Assembly (NCBI GenBank): GCA_028688175.1
Contig: JAQTYS010000112.1
Span: 1-8,710, forward strand
From: Methanothrix sp.
GTDB lineage: Archaea; Halobacteriota; Methanosarcinia; Methanotrichales; Methanotrichaceae
DNA: 8,710 nucleotides
Direction of reading: 5' to 3'
Shown: in pieces, positions 1 to 5,700 of the stretch
How the letters are laid out: each line of letters begins with the position of its first letter
Numbering within the stretch: the first letter of the stretch is position 1
Notes under the pieces: generated by a model
Told to the model about the DNA's origin: nothing
Databases searched by the model: none
Seen by the model: only the letters and a program-made list of their open reading frames with translations
Made by a program: the position numbers and the translations under genes

Positions 1-792
1 GCCAATCCCAAGCTGGGCCGCTTCGACAAGTACGAGCCCATTGCTCCCCAGATCAACCTCACTCCTGCACTCATGTCTCGCTTCGATCTGATCTTCGTCC
101 TGACCGACGACCCGGATACCAAGAGGGATTCGGCCATCGCTCAGCATATCCTGAAGAGCAACTATGCAGGAGAGCTAGCGACTCAAGCATCCTGGAACGA
201 AGATATCTCTCAAGAGGACATCGACAACGCTCTGATAGTGATAAAGCCGGTCCTTGATCCGGAGCTGCTGCGCAAGTACGTGGCCTATGCCCGCAAGAAC
301 ATATTCCCAACTTTAAGTGATGAGGCCAAGGAGTACTTCCTCAAATATTATGTCGGTCTGCGCAGCCAGGGGCAGGATACCAACAAGCCTGTGCCCGTCA
401 CCGCCCGGCAACTTGAGGCGCTCATCCGCCTGGGTGAGGCCAGTGCCCGCCTGCGTCTCTCTGATAAAGTCACCCTGGATGATGCCAAGCGGGTAGTCAA
501 GATCCTGGAAGCATGCCTACGCAAAGTGGGCGTTGACCCGGAGACGGGCTTCTTGGATGCTGATATCATCGCTTCAGGAACAACCAAGAGCACCAGAGAC
601 CGAACCAAATCGGTGATGGATATCATAAGAGATGTGAGCCGCGAGCAGCAGGGCCCGGCCCCCAGAGATGCTGTTTTGGACCGGGCCGAGGAGCTGGGCA
701 TAGAAAGAGCTAAAGCTGAGGAGATCATCGACCGCATGAGACGGGATGGGGATGTTTTCGAGCCAAGGCCGGGAATGCTAAAGTTGCCTTAA
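1..792 (+). CDS. mcm: MCM replicative DNA helicase, C-terminal part (5' end outside the window)
   Basis: This is the 3' portion of the ATP-driven hexameric helicase that unwinds DNA at the archaeal replication fork. The frame is open from base 1, giving 263 visible residues; the start, the N-terminal DNA-binding region and the Walker A/B motifs lie upstream. It begins with ANPKLGRFD, the sensor 1 segment (the Asn is residue 2 here), followed by the arginine finger in LMSRFDLIF (Arg about residue 27). The helical lid follows, with TARQLEALIRLGEASARLRL carrying the likely sensor 2 Arg near residue 136. The last 65 or so residues (DIIRDVSREQQ to the stop) look like the C-terminal winged helix seen in archaeal MCMs. 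No intein is present in the visible part. The stop is 9 bases before the first possible start of the DUF424 gene, so co-transcription is likely. The family assignment is secure. Confidence 0.96.
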   Translation, partial: ANPKLGRFDKYEPIAPQINLTPALMSRFDLIFVLTDDPDTKRDSAIAQHILKSNYAGELATQASWNEDISQEDIDNALIVIKPVLDPELLRKYVAYARKNIFPTLSDEAKEYFLKYYVGLRSQGQDTNKPVPVTARQLEALIRLGEASARLRLSDKVTLDDAKRVVKILEACLRKVGVDPETGFLDADIIASGTTKSTRDRTKSVMDIIRDVSREQQGPAPRDAVLDRAEELGIERAKAEEIIDRMRRDGDVFEPRPGMLKLP

Positions 793-801
793 ATACAAGC
801 A

Positions 802-1167
802 ATGCAAATAAAGCCAAAAGCAAGAGCAATCATGATTGCCATGTCTGATATTTCACAAGAGCCGGAACGGAAAGAGATGTATTTGAAGAGCCACCAACAT
901 GGGGCGGAGACCCTCATTGCAGTATGCGACTGCGATATTCTGGGAAAGAAGTTCACAGAGGGCCACCTTAAGATAGAAGTCACTGCCGACTTTTTCGCAG
1001 GAGAGAAAGCCTCCTGCTCTGAGGTTGAGGCTGCACTCAAAGCGGCAACAATGGCCAATTTTGTGGGCTGCAAGGCTGTTGAGCATGCCATCTCCCTGGG
1101 CTATGTGGAGAGAGACTGCATCCTCTCCATAGACGGAGTTCTCTATGCCCAGATGGTGCGAATGTGA
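802..1167 (+). CDS. DUF424 family protein, function unknown
   Basis: A small archaeal protein recognised as DUF424 from MYLKSHQHGAETLIAVCD, then LGKKFTEGHLKIEV, ATMANFVGCKAVEHAI and a C-terminal DGVLYAQMVRM. No biochemical role is established for the family, so none is assigned. Members usually begin at the MYLK.H motif, whose ATG is at 877. The in-frame ATGs at 802 and 841 would add 25 or 12 poorly conserved residues. None of the three has a strong Shine-Dalgarno sequence, so the start is uncertain: 802 gives the longest form (121 aa) and 877 the family-like form (96 aa). The gene follows mcm by 9 bases and its TGA overlaps the NMD3 start, which suggests translational coupling to a ribosome-assembly factor. 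It has several Cys residues (AVCDCD, KASCSE, VGCKA), but no clear zinc-binding CxxC pair. Confidence 0.85.
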   Translation: MQIKPKARAIMIAMSDISQEPERKEMYLKSHQHGAETLIAVCDCDILGKKFTEGHLKIEVTADFFAGEKASCSEVEAALKAATMANFVGCKAVEHAISLGYVERDCILSIDGVLYAQMVRM

Positions 1168-2204
1168 TGCAAGCCATCTGTCATCGCTGCGGCCAGCCTA
1201 CTGTTGAAGGGCTTTGCCCACAATGTACCCTGGAGATGACGAAGCTGGTCAGTTGCTCTGATCTGGTGGAGGTGGTCATATGTTCTGTTTGCGGCTCCCG
1301 GCAGATAAAAGGTAGGTGGCAACTTCCAGACAATAGCTCAGTGGAGGAGATGGCCCATCAGGCGGCATTAGATGCGCTAAGCCTTCATAAAGAGCTGGCA
1401 GAGCCTCATATTGAGCTTGACCTAAGAAAGGTAGGAGCTACTCGATATCTGGCAAATATCAATATCGATGGCAGTTTCAGAGGCCAGAGCGTAAGCGAGC
1501 AGTGCGAAATTCCCATCCGCATTAAACTTATGGCCTGCGATCGATGCAGTCGCATGGCTGGCAAGTATTTCCAGTCCACAGTCCAGCTACGTGGAAATGC
1601 CGTTCGATCCATGACTAAAAGAGAGATTGAAGAGTGTAAGAAGACTGCTCAGGATATGGCCGATTCCGGGTATCATGGTGGGGATCACCTGTCCTTTATC
1701 CAAGAGATGAAAGAGGTGAAGGGAGGCCTGGATATCATCCTGGGATCAACGCAGCTAGGCAGACGCATGGCCCGAGCATTTGTCGAGCGCTTCGGGGGCA
1801 AGCTACTGGAGACAGCCAAACTGGTAGGCAAGAAGGACTCCCGCGATGTGTTCCGCTCTACCCTGCTGGTCAGATTCCCCAGGCTTAAGCGTGGCGACAT
1901 TGTCTCTTTCCGGGGATCGCTCTTCTCTGTTGCCGGCTTTGACGGCAAGATGACGCTCATTACCTCTCTCAGAGAAGGTCGCAGGAGCTCTATGAGCGAG
2001 GAGAACTCAGAGACAGTAGAGATCTTGGGAAATAAATCCGATGCAAAGGCAGCAATGGTGATATCTGGAGATGAGAATGTGCTGGAGATCATGGACCCTG
2101 AGACCTACCGGGCAGCTTTCGCGGCTCGTCCCAGAGATTTACAGGTAGGGCCGGGAGAAGAGGTAAAGGTAGTAAGAACAGCGGACGGATTTATAGTTAT
2201 ATAA
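1167..2204 (+). CDS. nmd3: Archaeal NMD3-like large-subunit biogenesis protein
   Basis: This is a homologue of the eukaryotic 60S export adaptor NMD3. In archaea, which have no nucleus, it is inferred to act in late maturation or quality control of the 50S subunit. Counting from the GTG at 1164, the N-terminus has CxxC pairs at C6/C9 and C18/C21, a third pair ICSVC at C40/C43 and a fourth, ACDRC, at C125/C128. This is the zinc-binding pattern of the NMD3 N-terminal region. The C-terminal part contains RLKRGDIVSFRGSLFSVAGF and is rich in short beta-like segments, as in archaeal members. At about 345 aa its length is usual. The ATG at 1167 (overlapping the upstream TGA as TGATG) was preferred to the GTG at 1164; GGTG at 1155-1158 could serve either. 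The gene ends a run of three co-directional genes and is followed by a 400-base intergenic region. Confidence 0.92.
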   Translation: MQAICHRCGQPTVEGLCPQCTLEMTKLVSCSDLVEVVICSVCGSRQIKGRWQLPDNSSVEEMAHQAALDALSLHKELAEPHIELDLRKVGATRYLANINIDGSFRGQSVSEQCEIPIRIKLMACDRCSRMAGKYFQSTVQLRGNAVRSMTKREIEECKKTAQDMADSGYHGGDHLSFIQEMKEVKGGLDIILGSTQLGRRMARAFVERFGGKLLETAKLVGKKDSRDVFRSTLLVRFPRLKRGDIVSFRGSLFSVAGFDGKMTLITSLREGRRSSMSEENSETVEILGNKSDAKAAMVISGDENVLEIMDPETYRAAFAARPRDLQVGPGEEVKVVRTADGFIVI

Positions 2205-2240
2205 AGACTCTCGCCAAGTGCAAATAAGTTTGCAGACTCT
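2205..2240 (+). terminator. Weak hairpin after nmd3, flanked by AGACTCT direct repeats
   Basis: GCAAA at 2220-2224 pairs with TTTGC at 2229-2233 across a TAAG loop, and identical AGACTCT copies lie at 2205-2211 and 2234-2240. The position right after the nmd3 stop fits transcription termination, but the 5-bp stem is short and no long T run follows it, so this is a weak call. Confidence 0.25.
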
Positions 2241-2298
2241 ATTCCCACCACAAGGTTCTTAAACTAGTTTCGTACAATTTTAATTGATAGAAGCGCGC

Positions 2299-2398
2299 AT
2301 TTGGGCAACAAATCTCATGATAATTAAGCCCCTGAGTGGAACGAGGGGCGATGAAATGCCAGCTTGTGAAGATAAAACGGCTCATGTGTGGGCATTTC
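2299..2398 (+). ncRNA. Candidate structured RNA: three consecutive stem-loops
   Basis: Three perfect inverted repeats follow each other with little spacing. ATTTG 2299-2303 pairs with CAAAT 2309-2313 (5-nt loop). GCCCCT 2328-2333 pairs with AGGGGC 2344-2349 (10-nt loop). GAAATGCC 2353-2360 pairs with GGCATTTC 2391-2398 (30-nt loop, with a possible inner AGC 2361-2363 / GCT 2380-2382 pair). An alternative pairing exists: GGGCAT 2390-2395 can pair with ATGCTC 2405-2410 (one G-U pair), which would exclude the third stem. The strand is assumed from the flanking genes. This could be a free RNA or the leader of the dnaG transcript. No known RNA class was recognised. Confidence 0.35.
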
Positions 2399-2440
2399 TA
2401 TCAGATGCTCCATGATATTAGTAAATGGACACTGAAATAG
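2351..2440 (+). CDS. Possible 29-residue small protein (doubtful)
   Basis: An ATG at 2351 opens a 29-codon frame ending at TAG 2438-2440. It is preceded by GAGGGG at 2343-2348, which resembles a Shine-Dalgarno sequence with very short spacing. The product starts MKCQLVKIKR and is basic, with two Cys residues and no recognisable domain. It overlaps the third stem-loop of the candidate RNA, and the GAGGGG is also the 3' arm of the second stem, so the resemblance to a ribosome binding site may be a by-product of RNA structure. It is listed because short genes are easily missed; there is no evidence of conservation. Confidence 0.12.
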   Translation: MKCQLVKIKRLMCGHFYQMLHDISKWTLK

Positions 2441-2498
2441 TTAGATGAACCTCATATTCACCATCATTCACTGCTCACTGCCTGCCTTAATACGGCAT

Positions 2499-2532
2499 GG
2501 CTACAATTGCGACAATGAGTCGCGAATTGGCC
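2499..2532 (+). promoter_or_regulatory. Bulged stem-loop upstream of dnaG
   Basis: CAATT 2504-2508 and GCGAC 2509-2513 pair with GTCGC 2519-2523 and AATTG 2525-2529 around an AATGA loop, with one bulged G at 2524. The stem can be extended by GGC 2499-2501 with GCC 2530-2532 across a 2-nt bulge. That gives 13 base pairs, far better than the surrounding sequence. It lies 82 bases before the dnaG ATG, so it may be a leader element or part of a separate RNA. No T run follows, which argues against a terminator. Confidence 0.4.
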
Positions 2533-2601
2533 TCTGGGGGCCGCAGATAGCGTCGGCTCTATGGGTATGGGTGTGACTTTTATCTATCTATTTTAAAATA
2601 A

Positions 2602-2607
2602 GAGGTG
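2602..2607 (+). promoter_or_regulatory. dnaG ribosome binding site
   Basis: GAGGTG matches the archaeal anti-Shine-Dalgarno complement and sits 6 bases before the ATG at 2614. It therefore decides the dnaG start: the in-frame GTG at 2605 lies inside the site and is rejected. The AT-rich run at 2577-2600 looks TATA-like, but it is so close to the ATG that a start about 25 bases downstream of it would remove this site from the mRNA. The promoter that uses this site is therefore probably further upstream. Confidence 0.75.
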
Positions 2608-2613
2608 TCTTAT

Positions 2614-3951
2614 ATGCAAAATGTTGATACAACTAAATATGTCATTTATGCGGATATAACGGCAGAGGGGATAGTGGAGCGGCCGGATGTGGTCGGCGCC
2701 ATCTTCGGCCAGACTGAGGGCCTTCTGGGGAGCGACCTCGATTTGAGAGATCTCCAAAAAACGGGAAGGTTAGGTAGGATCGATGTCCAGATAACATCCA
2801 GCGGTGGAAAGTCCAGCGGAACCATCTCTATTCCTTCCAGCTTTGATAAGGTCGAGACGGCCATATTGGCCGCTGCCCTGGAGACCATAGACCGGGTAGG
2901 ACCTTGCATCGCTCGCATCTGTGTAAACCGCATCGAAGACGTGCGTGCTGCCAAGAGAAGATATGTCATAGAACGGGCCAAGCGCATACTGGTAGAGATG
3001 TTCGATGAGAACATCCTGGAAACGGAAGAGATCACTGAGGAAATTAAGCAGTCCGTTCGCGTGGAAGAGATTATTCATCTGGGCAAAGACAGCTTGCCGG
3101 CCGGGCCCAATGTACTCGACTCCGATGCTATCTTGGTGGTTGAAGGCCGGGCGGATGTGCTCAATCTGCTGAAGTACGGTATCAAGAACGCGGTAGCCGT
3201 AGGCGGGACCAATGTGCCGCCAACCATCGCCGATCTATGTGCCAAGAAGGTCGTTACTGCTTTCACAGATGGCGACCGGGGTGGAGAGCTGATCATCAAA
3301 GAGCTTCTCCAGGTTGCAGATATCGATTTCGTGGCCAGGGCACCAGAGGGAAAGAGCGTAGAGGACATGACCCAAAAAGAGATTGTCCGTGCACTGCGCC
3401 AAAAGATTCCTGTAGAACAGGTGCTGGATCAATATAAGATCAAAAGCCAGCCCAAGAAAAGGCGCGAGATCACCACCAAGAGAAAGAGTCTCATCCGTGA
3501 GAAGCCCTTCTGCGTGCGAAATACTGCGGAGAGGGCAGAGGTTATCGCGCCGCGTCGGGTCGTGCCTCGTGAAGTTGTGCCCAAATTCGCTGCGGCTCCT
3601 GTAGTTGAAGAGGTAATTGCCGCGGCTCCTGAACCCATTCCAGAACCCGTTCCTGAACCGCAGCCAGAGAGAGAATGGTTCAGACAGCATGTGGATGAAC
3701 TGGATGGAACTCTATCTGCCAGGATAATGGATCGGAATCAAAATGTCTTAAGAGAGGTAGCAGTAAGAGATCTGGCCAGAGAGTTGAAGGAGACAAATGG
3801 AGACGTAAACGGTGTGATCTTCGATGGCGTCGTGACACAGCGCATCTTAGACATCGCCGCGGATAAGGGCCTTGAATATCTCATTGGCGCTAAGATGGGA
3901 AATATCGCTAAGAGCCCTTCCTGCATCAAGGTTCTAACCAAAGAGGCGTAA
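2614..3951 (+). CDS. dnaG: Archaeal DnaG (TOPRIM primase-like protein, exosome subunit)
   Basis: Archaeal DnaG has a bacterial-type TOPRIM catalytic core. Work on other archaea reports primer-synthesis activity and, as its better supported role, a place in the RNA exosome, where it binds Csl4 and favours A-rich RNA. Here the N-terminal domain (about residues 1-165) starts TTKYVIYADITAEGIVERPD. The TOPRIM acidic residues follow: Glu177 in ILVVEGRADV, and Asp219 and Asp221 in TDGDRGGELI. After these comes a charged, low-complexity linker with PEPIPEPVPEPQPE at about 339-352, then a C-terminal domain ending GNIAKSPSCIKVLTKEA. The 445 aa length fits the family. The ATG at 2614 was chosen for its GAGGTG site. 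The gene stands 400 bases from nmd3 and is followed by a terminator-like hairpin, so it may be its own transcription unit. Confidence 0.95.
   Translation: MQNVDTTKYVIYADITAEGIVERPDVVGAIFGQTEGLLGSDLDLRDLQKTGRLGRIDVQITSSGGKSSGTISIPSSFDKVETAILAAALETIDRVGPCIARICVNRIEDVRAAKRRYVIERAKRILVEMFDENILETEEITEEIKQSVRVEEIIHLGKDSLPAGPNVLDSDAILVVEGRADVLNLLKYGIKNAVAVGGTNVPPTIADLCAKKVVTAFTDGDRGGELIIKELLQVADIDFVARAPEGKSVEDMTQKEIVRALRQKIPVEQVLDQYKIKSQPKKRREITTKRKSLIREKPFCVRNTAERAEVIAPRRVVPREVVPKFAAAPVVEEVIAAAPEPIPEPVPEPQPEREWFRQHVDELDGTLSARIMDRNQNVLREVAVRDLARELKETNGDVNGVIFDGVVTQRILDIAADKGLEYLIGAKMGNIAKSPSCIKVLTKEA
3628..3669 (+). repeat. Pro-Glu repeat encoding the DnaG linker
   Basis: Fourteen codons encode PEPIPEPVPEPQPE, about three and a half copies of a P-E-P-x unit with varied codons (CCT/CCC/CCA/CCG, GAA/GAG). 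The codon variation argues for a maintained protein feature rather than a fresh DNA slippage repeat. It joins the TOPRIM half to the C-terminal domain and is expected to be extended and flexible. Confidence 0.7.
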
Positions 3952-3971
3952 CATTCTCGCCTCTTCTCTTT
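3941..3971 (+). terminator. Terminator-like hairpin containing the dnaG stop codon
   Basis: AAGAGGCG at 3941-3948 pairs perfectly over 8 bp with CGCCTCTT at 3958-3965. The 9-base loop carries the dnaG TAA (3949-3951), and a pyrimidine-rich CTCTTTC tract follows. The 5' arm encodes the last two residues of DnaG. Archaeal termination depends mainly on T tracts, so the hairpin might instead stabilise or separate the dnaG mRNA. Confidence 0.5.
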
Positions 3972-3977
3972 CACCGA

Positions 3978-3987
3978 AATATATTTT
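3978..3987 (+). promoter_or_regulatory. Possible TATA box for pth2-truD
   Basis: AAATATATTT is a good archaeal TATA-like element 27 bases before the pth2 ATG at 4014. A transcription start about 25 bases downstream would give a very short leader and leave out the GAGGT at 4001-4005. Either the mRNA is near-leaderless or the start lies a little further upstream than usual. Confidence 0.4.
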
Positions 3988-4000
3988 TGGCATAATTGAT

Positions 4001-4005
4001 GAGGT
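4001..4005 (+). promoter_or_regulatory. pth2 ribosome binding site
   Basis: GAGGT lies 8 bases before the ATG at 4014 and supports that codon over the in-frame TTG at 3996 and ATG at 3999, which are upstream of or overlap it. Confidence 0.55.
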
Positions 4006-4013
4006 TATTTCTG

Positions 4014-4367
4014 ATGGAGTTTAAACAATGCATCGTGATTAGAGAGGATCTGAAGCTCTCCGCGGGAAAGCTGGCAGTGCAGGTGGCTCATGCTGCAGTT
4101 ATGGCTGTAGAAAGAGCCGAAAAGATGGACAGATCCACCGTCTCAGAATGGAAGGCTGAGGGCCAAAAAAAGGTTGTTCTGAAAGTTGCGGGAGTGCCTG
4201 ACCTCTTCCGGCTGAGAGAAGATGCAGAGAGGGCGGGAATAGCCAGTGCTATTGTAGCCGATGCCGGGCTGACCGAGATTCCTGCCGGCACCATAACTGC
4301 ACTGGGCTTGGGTCCGGCCCATGGAAAGCAGATGGATAAATTGACGGGCAAGCTCAAGCTCGTCTGA
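4014..4367 (+). CDS. pth2: Peptidyl-tRNA hydrolase, archaeal/eukaryotic type (Pth2)
   Basis: Pth2 cleaves the ester bond of peptidyl-tRNAs that drop off the ribosome, returning free tRNA in the cytoplasm. The 117-residue protein spans the whole family. The N-terminus has CIVIREDLKLSAGKLAVQVAHAA, the conserved helix with Lys19 and His26. The C-terminal part has VADAGLTEIPAGTITALGLGPA, with the conserved Asp and Thr of the active-site region, and it ends DKLTGKLKLV. The ATG at 4014 was chosen because family members start directly at this motif and GAGGT precedes it; starting at 3996 would add six residues (M-M-R-L-F-L). It is 15 bases from truD, consistent with a tRNA/translation operon. A run of seven A at about 4165-4171 is read straight through with no frame break. 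Confidence 0.94.
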   Translation: MEFKQCIVIREDLKLSAGKLAVQVAHAAVMAVERAEKMDRSTVSEWKAEGQKKVVLKVAGVPDLFRLREDAERAGIASAIVADAGLTEIPAGTITALGLGPAHGKQMDKLTGKLKLV

Positions 4368-4382
4368 AAGAGCCACGGTAAG

Positions 4383-5681
4383 ATGATTTCGGCAAGCAAT
4401 CGGGACCGGTTCTTGGGCATGGATTATTATATAACTGATAATCCAGGCTGCGGTGGCATCATCAAGAGCTGTGCGGATGATTTCCAGGTAACAGAAGTAT
4501 TCGAGGAGCTGGGATACGAAGGCGGCAGGTACCTGGTTTTAGATGTGGAGAAGACCAACTGGGACACGCATCACCTCATCCGAGAGATGGCAAGAAAGCT
4601 ACGCATCAGCCAGAAGAGATTCGGCTGGGCCGGCACCAAAGACAAGAAGGCGGTAACAACCCAGCGCATAAGCATCATGAACCTGGATGAATCTGCCCTT
4701 TCCAGAATTAATCTGCCCGACCTGAAGATCAGGGTTTTGGGCAAGACGAATCGAGCGGTGGGTCTGGGGGATCTGCTGGGAAATCGTTTTCGCATAGCAA
4801 TCAGGGATATGAGCTGCCCGGACCCAGCCGTCCGTCTGGCCGCCATCACTTCGGAGATAGAGGAATATGGCGGTGTTCCCAACTATTTCGGAATACAGAG
4901 GTTTGGGGATCAGAGGCCCGTCACCCATAAAGTAGGTGAAGCCCTGGCAAGAGGCAAGGCACAAGAAGCTGCCTTCATCTTTTTGGCCTTGGCTTTTCCT
5001 GGCGAGCTGGAGAGTACGAGAGCAGCTCGGGAAAGACTGTGGGAGACTCGAGATATTCCTGCAGCTCTAAAGGAGTTTCCTGAGTACCTGCGCTATGAGC
5101 TGGCCATGCTGAACTATCTCGTGGAGCATCCCGGTGATTATGCTCACTCGTTTGATGTTCTTTCCGTCAATTTGAAGCGTCTCTTTGTGCACGCTTACCA
5201 GTCTTATCTATTCAACAGGATTCTCAGCCGCCGCATGTCTGTGGGAATGCCGCTACAAAGAGCCGTGGTGGGCGACGTGGTCTGCTTTGCCAAAGAAGGT
5301 TTGCCGGATATGGATCGAGTGCAGAAAGTCACAATGGAAAACCTGGAGGCCATCGACCGGTTGGCCAAGAGAGGCAGAGCATTTCTCACTCTGCCTTTGA
5401 TCGGGTTTGAGACGGCAATAGATGAAGGCGCAGAGGGTGAGATAGAGCAATCAATTCTCAGAGAAGAAGGCATCTCTCCTGAGAACTTCAGAGTACCGGA
5501 AAACCCGGATCTTGGCTCAAGAGGCACAAGGCGCGCGGCTCTATGTCATGTCAAACCGCAGATCAGAGTCGAGGAAAATCAGGCCGAGCTGCAGTTCACT
5601 TTGCCCAAAGGAAGCTATGCCACCGTGGTATTGAGAGAGTATATGAAGAGCGCAGATGATATCATGAGTCAAACAAAATGA
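4383..5681 (+). CDS. truD: tRNA pseudouridine(13) synthase TruD
   Basis: TruD isomerises uridine 13 of tRNA to pseudouridine. The catalytic signature GWAGTKDKKAVTTQ is present, with the nucleophilic Asp at residue 87. NYFGIQRFGDQRPVTHKVGEAL near residues 160-185 is the second family hallmark, and LFVHAYQSYLFNRILSRR precedes the insertion (TRUD) domain. The C-terminus KGSYATVVLREYMK is also typical. Its 432 aa is in the range of archaeal members. The ATG at 4383 follows a weak GGTAAG; the ATG at 4419, giving MDYYITDNPGCGG, is closer to where many homologues begin, so the first 12 residues are uncertain. Spacing to pth2 is 15 bases and to the next gene 19 bases, so one transcript is likely. Confidence 0.95.
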   Translation: MISASNRDRFLGMDYYITDNPGCGGIIKSCADDFQVTEVFEELGYEGGRYLVLDVEKTNWDTHHLIREMARKLRISQKRFGWAGTKDKKAVTTQRISIMNLDESALSRINLPDLKIRVLGKTNRAVGLGDLLGNRFRIAIRDMSCPDPAVRLAAITSEIEEYGGVPNYFGIQRFGDQRPVTHKVGEALARGKAQEAAFIFLALAFPGELESTRAARERLWETRDIPAALKEFPEYLRYELAMLNYLVEHPGDYAHSFDVLSVNLKRLFVHAYQSYLFNRILSRRMSVGMPLQRAVVGDVVCFAKEGLPDMDRVQKVTMENLEAIDRLAKRGRAFLTLPLIGFETAIDEGAEGEIEQSILREEGISPENFRVPENPDLGSRGTRRAALCHVKPQIRVEENQAELQFTLPKGSYATVVLREYMKSADDIMSQTK

Positions 5682-5687
5682 TTTAGC

Positions 5688-5693
5688 TGAGGA
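5688..5693 (+). promoter_or_regulatory. Ribosome binding site for methanogenesis marker 11
   Basis: TGAGGA lies 7 bases before a TTG start codon at 5701. A nearby ATG at 5694 is in a different frame, and no in-frame ATG lies close enough to preserve the conserved N-terminus. The site therefore supports the unusual TTG start. Confidence 0.6.
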
Positions 5694-5700
5694 ATGAGCC

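Larger units (their letters stand above)
2205..2604. other. 400-base intergenic region between nmd3 and dnaG, rich in inverted repeats
   Basis: No conserved protein gene is visible on either strand. Contents from left to right: a copy of AGACTCT directly after the nmd3 stop (2205-2211) and again at 2234-2240, flanking a small GCAAA/TTTGC stem; an AT-rich stretch at 2262-2290; three consecutive stem-loops at 2299-2398; a 29-codon open frame at 2351-2440; two copies of CATGATA (2316-2322 and 2411-2417); a bulged stem-loop at 2499-2532; a small TCTG/CAGA-type hairpin at about 2535-2547; an AT-rich run at 2577-2600; and the dnaG ribosome binding site. Known large archaeal RNAs (RNase P RNA, SRP 7S RNA) were considered, but I could not find their hallmark sequences. 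The region may be a structured dnaG leader, an independent small RNA, or both. Confidence 0.7.

Noticed and set aside
2316..2355. C/D box guide RNA (ATGATAA as C, CTGA at 2332-2335 as D', GCGATGA as C')
   Set aside because: The C and C' boxes each have a mismatch, the D'-C' spacing is long and no D box CTGA follows at the required distance.
2205..2604. RNase P RNA or SRP 7S RNA
   Set aside because: The size would fit, but I could not find the conserved core motifs of either RNA, and the AT-rich, interrupted stems do not resemble their GC-rich folds.
2605..2613. GTG at 2605 as dnaG start
   Set aside because: The codon lies within the GAGGTG ribosome binding site; the ATG at 2614 has correct spacing and matches the family N-terminus.
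3235..3690. 151-codon minus-strand open frame in dnaG
   Set aside because: Antisense shadow of the TOPRIM and linker region, with no initiation signals or recognisable domain.
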